DNA from: Pirellulales bacterium
Lineage (GTDB): Bacteria > Planctomycetota > Planctomycetia > Pirellulales > Thermoguttaceae
Length of the DNA stretch: 14,444 nucleotides
Assembly: GCA_030605745.1 (NCBI GenBank)
Contig: JAUWHT010000307.1
Span: 1 to 14,444, forward strand
Direction: 5' to 3'
A program made the translations under genes and the position numbers. The notes beneath the pieces are model-generated. The model was not told the DNA's origin, ran no database searches, and saw nothing but the letters and a program-made list of their open reading frames with translations. Shown here piece by piece: positions 1-6,385 of the stretch (the stretch's first letter is position 1; the number at the start of each line of letters is the position of its first letter).

Positions 1-123
1 TACATCCGGTATCCGGTTCATGTTAGCGACCTGCAGCGAGAGGACTGGGTCGAACAACGAGAAAATGTTCTAACATCAGCATTAGACCGCTATAAACCCA
101 AGAAATCCTTGCCAACATCGTGA
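1..123 (+). CDS. C-terminal end of an unidentified protein (partial)
   Basis: Frame 1 is open from the first base to a TGA at 121-123, giving 40 residues beginning YIRYPVHVSDLQ and ending KKSLPTS. The composition is that of a normal soluble charged protein tail (several Arg, Glu, Asp and Lys, with two Trp/Tyr-containing stretches), which argues that it is coding. I do not recognise the family, and the start lies left of the window. It converges with the O-antigen ligase-like gene on the other strand and overlaps its last 34 bases, which suggests that the ligase reading frame has run on into its neighbour. The evidence is one short open frame only. Confidence 0.35.
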   Translation, partial: YIRYPVHVSDLQREDWVEQRENVLTSALDRYKPKKSLPTS

Positions 124-1313
124 GGCACTACCGTAAATTGAGAATTGCAAATTGATTTACGCCGCGACTTCCAGGCGAAACAGCCCAGTACGGCCAGCAG
201 GGCCAGCATGGACGGTGTTCCGGCGGTGGCCCAGACTTCGAGCAAGAAGTTATGTGGGTCGGCCACTTCTTCGCTGGCCTCGGGCAGCTTATACATGGTG
301 TAGGCATTCTGGAAGTTACCCGGCCCGCAGCCGAGTAGCGGATGATCGGCGATTATGCCTAGCGTTGACCGCCAGTACTGGACACGATAGCCGAGCGACT
401 TGGAGGCTTCGGAGAGCACCTGCCGGTCGAGCCCTCCGGCGGCGACCGCGGCGGCCAGCAGGATCGCTCCCAATGCGGCAATGCCCAGCGGTAGTTTCCA
501 GCCAAGCCGCTTCTCCCGCTCCCGGCACAATAACCAGACCAGCAGCAGCCCCAATCCGGTCGCCAGATAACCGCTTCGGCTCTTGGTCAACAGCAGGCAG
601 GCCACGATGGGAACCGCGCAGCATACAACTGCCAGCCGCTTGCGGCTTCGCGCGCCACCAATTGCAATCCCCGCTGCTACCACCAGCCACGGCGCCAAAT
701 ACCCGGCCAGCGAGTTGGTCAGTGCAAAGGTAGCGATCGGCTCGGTGCTTTGCAGGCGGTTTTCGAATTGTTGCCGCTGGGGCGAACCGGGAGGGTACCA
801 CAGCCCGGCCTCGCGCATGGCCCGGTCGGGGTCTGCCGCATATTCCGCCCGGGTGGCGGGCATCTCGTAGAAGTATTGATACAGCCCGTAGCCGGAAAGC
901 GCGACCGCCAAGGCGATCATCACGGCGACCACCGCCCGGGCTTCACGCTGGTCGGCGATAAACTGCCGGGCCAGGAAGAAGGCCAGCCCCAGGCCGATCC
1001 ATTCCCACAGCATGTTAACCGCCGGCCGCGGGCTGGCGTGCATTGCCGCCCATACGGCGGCCAGTGTGTGCAGGGCGATCAACAGCAGCACGGCCGCGTC
1101 GGTCCACCCGAAGCGGAGCCGAAACACCGGGCGCCCGATCGCGCCCAGCAGCCAGACCACGGCCAGGGCGATCCACAGCATCACCACCGGCAGGCCGTCG
1201 CCCATCAGCGCGACCGACTCGCTGGGGAACAGCGGCCGGGCAACGAACAACGCACACATCGCCCCCAGCAGCCACGGCCGGAGTCGATTCGGTTTGTGTA
1301 GTTCCATCGGCAT
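90..1313 (-). CDS. O-antigen ligase-like membrane protein, probably C-terminally truncated
   Basis: This is a 407-residue polytopic membrane protein of the O-antigen ligase/Wzy_C type. Such proteins join or polymerise lipid-linked glycans on the outer face of the inner membrane. Many hydrophobic segments are visible from residue 14 to 380. The Wzy_C region carries TKSRSGYL (243-250), the loop LGCGPGNF (327-334) and ADPHNFLLEVWATAG (351-365), all typical of the family. The last ~25 residues after KSRR are unlike a ligase and come from AT-rich DNA with the repetitive string ATTGAGAATTGCAAATTG; related proteins usually continue with further helices and often a TPR region. The gene may therefore be broken at the 3' end. 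ATG at 1313 is chosen; ATG at 1307 is equally possible, and a TTG at 1328 lies just beside the 1331-1410 repeat. It follows the WecA-like gene on the same strand, consistent with a shared role in envelope polysaccharide synthesis. Confidence 0.78.
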   Translation of the reverse strand: MPMELHKPNRLRPWLLGAMCALFVARPLFPSESVALMGDGLPVVMLWIALAVVWLLGAIGRPVFRLRFGWTDAAVLLLIALHTLAAVWAAMHASPRPAVNMLWEWIGLGLAFFLARQFIADQREARAVVAVMIALAVALSGYGLYQYFYEMPATRAEYAADPDRAMREAGLWYPPGSPQRQQFENRLQSTEPIATFALTNSLAGYLAPWLVVAAGIAIGGARSRKRLAVVCCAVPIVACLLLTKSRSGYLATGLGLLLVWLLCREREKRLGWKLPLGIAALGAILLAAAVAAGGLDRQVLSEASKSLGYRVQYWRSTLGIIADHPLLGCGPGNFQNAYTMYKLPEASEEVADPHNFLLEVWATAGTPSMLALLAVLGCFAWKSRRKSICNSQFTVVPHDVGKDFLGL

Positions 1314-1330
1314 ATTCGATATCAGCAACT

Positions 1331-1410
1331 GGGTGGCACGTCCCTGAGCAGAGCGAAGGGCGTGTTTTTCCGGCCCACACGCCCATCACTTCGTTCTGGG
1401 CGTGCCACCC
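1331..1410. repeat. 80-bp inverted-repeat element with GGGTGGCACG ends, copy 1
   Basis: The element begins GGGTGGCACG and ends CGTGCCACCC, a perfect 10-bp terminal inverted repeat. Inside are CGTGT/ACACG and two small arms, CCCTGAGCAGAGCGAAGGG and CCCATCACTTCGTTCTGGG, so the whole could fold as a cruciform-like structure with two side hairpins. The second arm is a degenerate inverted copy of the first. A related element is at 5046-5171. It fills most of the gap between the WecA-like gene and the ligase gene. No reading frame in it looks real. Confidence 0.75.
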
Positions 1411-1439
1411 AATTGATCGAGTTATTGTGTTACAGCCCG

Positions 1440-2591
1440 TTATTTGCGCCGGCCGGCGGTCTCCAGGATTCCAACGAGCACCAAGGTACAGCCGACCAGC
1501 AGCAGGATCACGCATGCGCCGGCCGTGTTGACCTGGTGCAGCAGCAGGGCACCCAGACCGCAGGTGGCAGTGGCCAGGTAGATCGTCAATACGGCCTGGG
1601 TCTTGGACATACCCAGTTCGACCAGCCGGTGCGAGAAGTGGCTCCGATCGCCCTCGAACGGACTGCGGCCGGACCGCAGCCGGATGTACACGACCGTGGC
1701 TGTATCGTAAAGCGGCACGGCCAGCACACACAGCGGGGCCAGGATCGCGTGCGGCGGCACGTTCTCGCCCGCAAAGGTGGCCGTCAACGTGGCCATCGCC
1801 AACAAGTAGCCGACCAGGTAGCTGCCCGCATCGCCCATGAACAGCCTTGCCGGCGGCCGGTTGTGCCAGAGGAACCCCAGCAGCGAGCCGACCAGCACCA
1901 GCAGGAACCCGCCGACGAAAAGCTGTGGCTGGTTGGTCACCGGGTCGGGTACCAGCAGCATCACAGCAGCCAGCATTGCTGCGGCGATGGCAGCCACACC
2001 GGCCGATAGCCCGTCCATATTGTCCAGCATGTTCAGTGAGTTGACCAGCCCGACGATCCACAGCACGCTGAGCGTGCCGGTCAGCACGGGCATGTCGAGA
2101 AACAGGCTCAACCGCCAGCCCAGCCGCACCAGGACAACGGCCACCAGGGTTTGCACCGCGATGCGAATTCTCCAGTCCAGGCCGCGGCGGTCGTCGATCA
2201 ACCCCAGCAGCATCAGCACGGTTCCGCCGGCCAGCAGGATCCAGAGCTTGCCAGACTGCTGCATCAAGCCGGGCAGGTGCGGCCTGACGAACTCCGGCAG
2301 ACAGGCGGCGCAGGAATGTTTAGCGGCCGCCGGCACGGCGGCCTGGGCGGCAGCAGCATCGCCCTGTGCAGCTAACAGCATCCACAGCACGAGTTGCCCC
2401 ACGGCAAACGGCAGCACAATGCCCAGCCAGATCGCCAGTCCGCCGCCGTTGGGCACCGGCTCGCGGTGAATCTTCCGCACCCCGGGCCGATCGACCATTC
2501 TGAAGCGTGGTCCGCCGCGGCGGACCAGCCAGGCCGCCGCCCAGCAGACAAGCATGCTCGGCAACGTCGCGCCCAGGATAAGCCAGATCAT
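1440..2591 (-). CDS. MraY/WecA-family undecaprenyl-phosphate sugar-1-phosphate transferase
   Basis: This 383-residue integral membrane protein should transfer a (probably N-acetylhexosamine) sugar-1-phosphate from a UDP-sugar to polyprenyl phosphate, the first step of lipid-linked glycan assembly at the cytoplasmic face. Family signatures are present in order: VDRPGVRKIHREPVPNGGG (33-51), Asp133-Asp134 in LIDDRRGLDW, NMLDNMDGLSAG (187-198), FMGDAGS (251-257), and DRSHFSHRL (315-323), the His-rich loop of the WecA/TagO branch. That last motif and the DNMDG motif favour WecA/TagO over true MraY. An Ala-rich insertion with two Cys (about 75-115) lies in a loop. ATG at 2591 is chosen because it starts the first membrane helix and sits 2 bases after the TAG of the DUF4416 gene; an upstream in-frame start at 2687 would overlap that gene by 94 bases. 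Coexpression with DUF4416 is very likely. The exact sugar cannot be read from the sequence. Confidence 0.9.
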   Translation of the reverse strand: MIWLILGATLPSMLVCWAAAWLVRRGGPRFRMVDRPGVRKIHREPVPNGGGLAIWLGIVLPFAVGQLVLWMLLAAQGDAAAAQAAVPAAAKHSCAACLPEFVRPHLPGLMQQSGKLWILLAGGTVLMLLGLIDDRRGLDWRIRIAVQTLVAVVLVRLGWRLSLFLDMPVLTGTLSVLWIVGLVNSLNMLDNMDGLSAGVAAIAAAMLAAVMLLVPDPVTNQPQLFVGGFLLVLVGSLLGFLWHNRPPARLFMGDAGSYLVGYLLAMATLTATFAGENVPPHAILAPLCVLAVPLYDTATVVYIRLRSGRSPFEGDRSHFSHRLVELGMSKTQAVLTIYLATATCGLGALLLHQVNTAGACVILLLVGCTLVLVGILETAGRRK

Positions 2592-2593
2592 TT

Positions 2594-3136
2594 CTACGTG
2601 TCCTTCCGTTGCCGTCGACAAAGTTCTTCGCGGCACTGCGAGAAGAACCGCTGGTAGTCCTCGCGGCGGTAGTCGGCGTAGGTCCACTCGCGCGGCTGCC
2701 AGCGGTCGTGCTTGTAATACAATGTTACTTCGGCGTAGACGCCGCGGCCAAGGTAAATCCGATGCGAGTGGTCCTTGGTCGAGGCCAGCACCAGCTTGGC
2801 CAAGGTCAGGTAGCCCGGGTCAAGGTTCAACGACCGCGGTTCAGGATGGTCGGCTTCCTTAGCGTATTGTTGTTCCCACCGGTTGGTTTGCAGCTTGACA
2901 TCGGCCAGATCGGCCGGATCGAATGGCCGTTGGAGGGCAAAAAAGACCTTTCGCAGCCCCGGGCCCATGGTCGCTTTGTAATAGTCGGTTTGGGTGAACT
3001 CAAACACCGGGCTTTCGATTGCCACCGTTCCCCACGCCTCGACCGCCCGATCCCGCGCCCAACGAATCGCCGCGTCGTATCGGCTGAACGCGGCCAGCAG
3101 CAACAGGACCGGCGGGTGGGATGTCGGTTTGCCCAT
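2594..3136 (-). CDS. DUF4416 family protein
   Basis: This 180-residue soluble protein matches the DUF4416 family closely in layout. An N-terminal strand (PPVLLLLAAFSR) precedes FEFTQTDYYKATMGPGL (about 46-62), with the family's TDYY-x-x-MG core. Next come KLQTNRWEQQ and NLDPGYLTLAKLVLASTKD, then HSHRIYLGRGVYAEVTLYYK and the closing region around WQPREWTYADYR. The length is normal for the family, whose biochemical function is not established. It lies between proS and a WecA-like transferase and is separated from the latter by only 2 bases, so it is probably in the same transcript. Context hints at a housekeeping or envelope-linked role, but this is inference. ATG at 3136 fits the family start; no clear Shine-Dalgarno site is visible before it. 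Confidence 0.88.
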   Translation of the reverse strand: MGKPTSHPPVLLLLAAFSRYDAAIRWARDRAVEAWGTVAIESPVFEFTQTDYYKATMGPGLRKVFFALQRPFDPADLADVKLQTNRWEQQYAKEADHPEPRSLNLDPGYLTLAKLVLASTKDHSHRIYLGRGVYAEVTLYYKHDRWQPREWTYADYRREDYQRFFSQCREELCRRQRKDT

Positions 3137-3154
3137 GGGTCAGGCAGTTGGATC

Positions 3155-3210
3155 GTTTAGCCGCCGCCTCCTGGCGGCGGAACTGCCCGGCGTGGACGCC
3201 GGGGCTAAAC
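3155..3210. repeat. 56-bp GTTTAGC...GCTAAAC double-hairpin element, copy A
   Basis: Ends are GTTTAGC (3155-3161) and GCTAAAC (3204-3210). Left arm: CGCCGCC-TCCT-GGCGGCG (3162-3179). Right arm: CCCGGCGT-GG-ACGCCGGG (3186-3203). It lies between the DUF4416 start and the proS end. Read on the minus strand, its right end supplies the TAG stop of proS. Other copies are at 6302-6357, 8405-8460 (inverted) and a half copy at 12832-12856. There is no T-tract, so it is not a classical terminator, although the hairpins could stabilise or end a transcript. Confidence 0.92.
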
Positions 3211-4953
3211 TCTTGAATTGTCAGATTCCTTGCGCTTACAGCGGATCAACTCGGCGACCAACTCGGCAGCGCCGTCGCGGTCGATCATCCGGGGCTCTTT
3301 TTCCCAGCGCCACTTGATTTCGAGTTGGCCCTGCTTCAGCCCCCGCGGGCCGATTACCACCCGCAGCGGGATGCCGATCAGGTCGGCGTCTTTGAACTTC
3401 ACGCCTGCCCGGGCGTCGCGATCGTCCAACAGCACGTCGATCCCGGCGGCCGACAAGTCGTCGTGCAACTGCGTGGCCACCTTCATCGTCTGCTCGTCGG
3501 TTACCTTAAGCGGCACCAGCAGCACCTCGTACGGGGCCAGGGCGACCGGCCAGATGATGCCGTTTTCGTCGTGGCTGGTTTCGATCGCCGCGGCGATGAT
3601 CCGGTTGATGCCGATCCCGTAGCAGCCCATCACAATCGGGTGCTGCTGCTCCCGGTCGTCGAGGAACCGGGCGCTGAGCGCCTCGGAGTATTTTGTGCCT
3701 AGCTTAAAGACGTGGCCGACCTCGATGGCGTGCCGCCCGGCCAGTTGGCTGTTGCATCGTGGGCAGGGATCGCCGTCGACGGCGTTGCGGAGGTCGGCAA
3801 ACTGGTCGACCTCGAAATCGCGACCGAGGTTCACGCCCGTTAAGTGGGCATCGGCCGCGTTGGCGCCGGTTACCGAGTTTGCCATCTGCCGGATGTCGCG
3901 ATCGGCGAGGATCGCGATCTTTTCTTTCGTACCCACCGGCCCGGCGAAACCGACGGGGGCGCCGGTCACCCGTTCGATCATTTCCGGGTCGGCCAGTTCG
4001 AGTTTTTCGGCAACGGCGGCCCGGCGGATCTTGCCCTCGTTGGCCTCGTGATCACCGCGAGCCAACACGGCAATCGGCTTACCGTCGGCGGTGTAGATCA
4101 ACGTCTTGATCAGGTTCTGCGGCTTGCACCCCAAGAAGCTGCTCACCTGCTCGATGGTGGATGCGCCCGGAGTGTCGACTTTTTTGAGTTCTTCCAGTGG
4201 CACGTCGGGCGGAGCGACATCACGGGCGCCGACCTCGGCCCGTTCCTGGTTGGCCGCGTAACCGCATTCGGCGCAGTGCAGCAGGGTATCTTCGCCGTTT
4301 TCGGCCGGGACCATGAACTCGTGACTGACGTCGCCGCCGATCGGACCGCTTTCGGCCTCCACCGGCAAGTACTCGAGTCCGCAGCGCTCGAATATCCGGC
4401 AATAGGCGGCGTACATCTTCTTGTAGTTTTCACCCAGCGATTCGACGGACGTGTCGAAGCTGTAGGCATCCTTCATCAGGAATTCGCTGGTGCGGAGCAC
4501 GCCGAACCGCGGTCGCTCCTCGTTGCGGAACTTGGTCTGGATCTGGTACAGCGTGATCGGCAATTGGCGATAGCTGGAGATGTGGCGGGCGACCAGGTCG
4601 GTGATGACTTCCTCGTGCGTGGGACCCAGCGCCATCCGGACCTTGCGGTTCTGTCGGCGGATGGTGAACTTAATCAGAACGTCGCCAAAGGCCTCCGCCC
4701 GGCCCGTCTGCTCCCAGAGCGAGATGGGCGAGATGGCCGGCATCAACAGCTCGACGGCCCCGGCGGCGTTCATCTCTTCACGGACGATGTTCTCGGCCTT
4801 CCTGAGCGATCGCAGCCCTAGCGGCAGGTAGGTATAGGCCCCAGCCATCACCTGGCCGATCAGCCCGGCCCGGAGCATCAGCACATGGCTGGGTATTTCC
4901 GCCCCCTCGGGCGTTTCTTTCATGGTGGGGATCAGGGTTTGCGTCCAGAGCAT
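3205..4953 (-). CDS. proS: prolyl-tRNA synthetase (bacterial type with editing insertion)
   Basis: This 582-residue class II aminoacyl-tRNA synthetase charges tRNA-Pro in the cytoplasm; the length is normal for the bacterial form (about 570). The N-terminus MLWTQTLIPT through VLMLRAGLIGQVMAGAYTYLPLG is typical. Motif 2 is visible as QIQTKFRNEERPRFGVLRTSEF (137-158) followed by MKDAYSF, and motif 3 as VMGCYGIGINRI (441-452). Between them is the INS editing domain (about 235-395), which clears mischarged Ala-tRNA-Pro. It is bracketed by Cys pairs C227-x2-C230 and C397-x2-C400, possibly metal-binding. The anticodon-binding domain begins near APYEVLLVPLK (473) and ends near 570. ATG at 4953 matches the family start. 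The last codons, GTT TAG, lie inside the 56-bp repeat, so the repeat sets the C-terminus. No Shine-Dalgarno site is seen; immediately upstream is a G-rich plus-strand tract. Confidence 0.97.
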   Translation of the reverse strand: MLWTQTLIPTMKETPEGAEIPSHVLMLRAGLIGQVMAGAYTYLPLGLRSLRKAENIVREEMNAAGAVELLMPAISPISLWEQTGRAEAFGDVLIKFTIRRQNRKVRMALGPTHEEVITDLVARHISSYRQLPITLYQIQTKFRNEERPRFGVLRTSEFLMKDAYSFDTSVESLGENYKKMYAAYCRIFERCGLEYLPVEAESGPIGGDVSHEFMVPAENGEDTLLHCAECGYAANQERAEVGARDVAPPDVPLEELKKVDTPGASTIEQVSSFLGCKPQNLIKTLIYTADGKPIAVLARGDHEANEGKIRRAAVAEKLELADPEMIERVTGAPVGFAGPVGTKEKIAILADRDIRQMANSVTGANAADAHLTGVNLGRDFEVDQFADLRNAVDGDPCPRCNSQLAGRHAIEVGHVFKLGTKYSEALSARFLDDREQQHPIVMGCYGIGINRIIAAAIETSHDENGIIWPVALAPYEVLLVPLKVTDEQTMKVATQLHDDLSAAGIDVLLDDRDARAGVKFKDADLIGIPLRVVIGPRGLKQGQLEIKWRWEKEPRMIDRDGAAELVAELIRCKRKESDNSRV

Positions 4954-4957
4954 GTCA

Positions 4958-4995
4958 GGGGTCAGGGGCCAGGGATTAGGGGCGAGGGGTCAGGG
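4958..4995 (+). other. G-rich tract with potential to form a G-quadruplex
   Basis: Six runs of three or four G separated by 3-4 bases: GGGG (4958-4961), GGGG (4965-4968), GGG (4972-4974), GGGG (4979-4982), GGGG (4986-4989) and GGG (4993-4995). Spacers are TCA, CCA, ATTA, CGA and TCA, so it also reads as a degenerate tandem repeat of a GGGGTCA-like unit. It starts 5 bases upstream of the proS start codon, on the strand that is template for proS. Confidence 0.6.
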
Positions 4996-5045
4996 ATTTG
5001 AGGTGCAGCGTGTAGCGGCGGGGCTTGCCCCGCACATTGTCTGTC

Positions 5046-5171
5046 GTGTGGCACGCCCAGAGCGTAGCGATGGGCGTAGTGTATGCGGGAACGCTCCCTC
5101 TCGGTGTTGTCAAAAGGCAACAGTTGCCAGCGTTCCCAACCACGCCCTTCGTTCCTCAGGGCGTGCTACCC
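5046..5171. repeat. 126-bp inverted-repeat element with GTGTGGCACGCCC ends, copy 2
   Basis: The ends are GTGTGGCACGCCC and GGGCGTGCTACCC, nearly complementary and related to the element at 1331-1410. Side arms are CCCAGAGCGTAGCGATGGG and CCCTTCGTTCCTCAGGG. Compared with copy 1, about 50 extra bases sit in the centre, and they carry their own nested inverted repeat: GGGAACGCT near 5087 and AGCGTTCCC near 5129. This looks like one palindromic unit placed within another. Confidence 0.7.
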
Positions 5172-5261
5172 GCCACCCGCCCGCCGGCACCGGCGCGCAA
5201 AGCGGCATTCTAAGGCAATTCGGGCGATTGATGCAAGGGGAAAGTGGGGAAGGCCTCCCTC

Positions 5262-5290
5262 TTGTAGAGGATTTGCCAGACAAGTAGAAT
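5262..5290 (+). promoter_or_regulatory. candidate sigma70-type promoter for the YhaM-like gene
   Basis: TTGTAG (5262-5267) and TAGAAT (5285-5290) are separated by 17 bases. The -10 box matches the consensus at 5 of 6 positions, the -35 box only at TTG. A start near 5297 would give a leader of about 45 bases before the ATG at 5342. This rests on motif matching alone. Confidence 0.3.
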
Positions 5291-5341
5291 TAGGTGTTGG
5301 TGTTTTCGATTGTTCATGGAAGCTCACCAGAAAGGTCCCCG

Positions 5342-6307
5342 ATGTCGCGACGCTTTGTCAACGAACTCGGCCAACAGGAAACCGTCGACCAGGTGTTTCT
5401 CGCTTCCGACAAGCAGCTTCGGCCCAACCGTAGCGGAAACCTGTATTTGCAGATTGAACTGTCCGACCGCACCGGGGCGATAGGTGCCCGAATGTGGAAC
5501 GCCACCGAGGCCCTCTACAAGTCGTTCAACAACGGTGACTACGTTCACGTCGAGGGCACCACGCAACTGTTCCAGGGGGCCGTGCAGCTTATCGCCACCA
5601 GGCTCAAAAGGGTCGATCCGGCGGAAGTGGACGAAGACGACTTCATGCCGGTGCCGACCGTAGAAGTGGACAAGCTGGTGGTCCGGCTGGGCGAAATGCT
5701 CCGCGGCATGACCAACCCGCACCTGCGGAACCTGGCCGAGTGCTTCCTGCTGGACGAACCGCTGATGGCCAAGTTCACCCGGGCGCCGGCCGGAATCAAA
5801 AACCACCATGCCTACCACGGCGGGCTGCTTCAGCACGTGGTCAACCTGATGGAAGTCGTGCTGCGCATAAGCCCGTGCTACCCCCAGATCGATCGCGACC
5901 TGCTGCTGACCGGCGCGTTTCTGCACGACATGGGCAAGATCGACGAGCTAAGCTACGAGCGGGACCTGGCCTACACCGACGAAGGCCAACTGATCGGACA
6001 CCTGGTCATCGCCGTGGAGTTGTTGGACGCGAAAGTTGTGGAGGCCGAAAAACTCGCCGGCGAGCCGATCCCACACGAGACAGTGTTGCGGATCAAGCAC
6101 ATGCTGGTAAGCCACCACGGCGAGTACGAATTCGGCAGCCCCAAGTTGCCGATGACTGTCGAGGCAATCGCGCTGTACCTGCTGGACAATCTGGACGCCA
6201 AGGTCAACTCGTTCGATCGACTATTGCGCGACGACCACAACGTCGATAGCCCCTGGACCCACTACCACGCCAACATCAACCGCAAGCTGTTTAAGGGGCA
6301 CGTTTAG
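5342..6307 (+). CDS. YhaM-like 3'-5' exoribonuclease (OB-fold plus HD domain)
   Basis: A 321-residue soluble protein with the architecture and length of the YhaM family (about 314). An N-terminal OB-fold nucleic-acid-binding domain (about 12-95, with NRSGNLYLQIELSDRTG at 29-45) is followed by a linker and an HD phosphohydrolase domain (about 145-315). Predicted metal ligands are visible: H155/H159 region in NHHAYHGGLLQHV (154-166), His195-Asp196 in FLHDMGKIDEL, and His258-His259 in VSHHGEYEFGSP. YhaM-type enzymes degrade RNA and DNA 3'-5' with Mn or Co. ATG at 5342 is chosen: AAAGG lies 6 bases upstream and the fold begins directly after it; a GTG at 5294 would add 16 unstructured residues. 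RNase R follows 78 bases downstream, making an RNA-decay pair. The GTT TAG end lies in the 56-bp repeat. A related HD nuclease or phosphodiesterase is the alternative. Confidence 0.87.
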   Translation: MSRRFVNELGQQETVDQVFLASDKQLRPNRSGNLYLQIELSDRTGAIGARMWNATEALYKSFNNGDYVHVEGTTQLFQGAVQLIATRLKRVDPAEVDEDDFMPVPTVEVDKLVVRLGEMLRGMTNPHLRNLAECFLLDEPLMAKFTRAPAGIKNHHAYHGGLLQHVVNLMEVVLRISPCYPQIDRDLLLTGAFLHDMGKIDELSYERDLAYTDEGQLIGHLVIAVELLDAKVVEAEKLAGEPIPHETVLRIKHMLVSHHGEYEFGSPKLPMTVEAIALYLLDNLDAKVNSFDRLLRDDHNVDSPWTHYHANINRKLFKGHV

Positions 6308-6357
6308 CCGCCGCGTCCACGCGGCGATGTTTCCCGGCGTGGACGCCGGGGCTAAAC
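6302..6357. repeat. 56-bp GTTTAGC...GCTAAAC double-hairpin element, copy B
   Basis: Ends are GTTTAGC (6302-6308) and GCTAAAC (6351-6357). Left arm: CGCCGCGT-CC-ACGCGGCG (6309-6326). Right arm: CCCGGCGT-GG-ACGCCGGG (6333-6350). Both arms are perfect 8-bp inverted repeats. Same orientation as copy A. Its left end supplies the TAG of the YhaM-like gene, and its right end is 28 bases before the RNase R start. Confidence 0.93.
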
Positions 6358-6385
6358 AGCCGATTTGCACACCCCGTTACCTCGG

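Larger units (their letters stand above)
4954..5341. other. gene-free divergent region between proS and the YhaM-like gene
   Basis: No convincing reading frame is present in these 388 bases. The region holds a G-rich tract next to proS (4958-4995), a 126-bp inverted-repeat element (5046-5171) and, near its right end, a candidate promoter for the plus-strand genes (5262-5290). Any promoter for proS must also lie here, but I could not pick one out. No tRNA, riboswitch or T-box-like structure was recognised. Confidence 0.7.

Noticed and set aside
1015..2061. Minus-strand open frame linking the ligase and WecA-like regions through the repeat
   Set aside because: It is read in a different frame from both genes, crosses the TGGCACG element and resembles no family.
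3844..4821. Open frame of 325 codons on the plus strand opposite proS
   Set aside because: It is antisense to a well-supported prolyl-tRNA synthetase and has no recognisable motif; it is explained by GC-rich codon bias.
5294..5341. Upstream GTG start of the YhaM-like gene
   Set aside because: The extra 16 residues are not part of the OB-fold, and AAAGG is well placed for the ATG at 5342; the GTG also lies at the expected transcription start of the candidate promoter.
6302..6357. Classical intrinsic terminators at the 56-bp repeats
   Set aside because: The hairpins are strong, but no run of T follows on either strand, and the elements occur in both orientations; they fit better as a repeat family.
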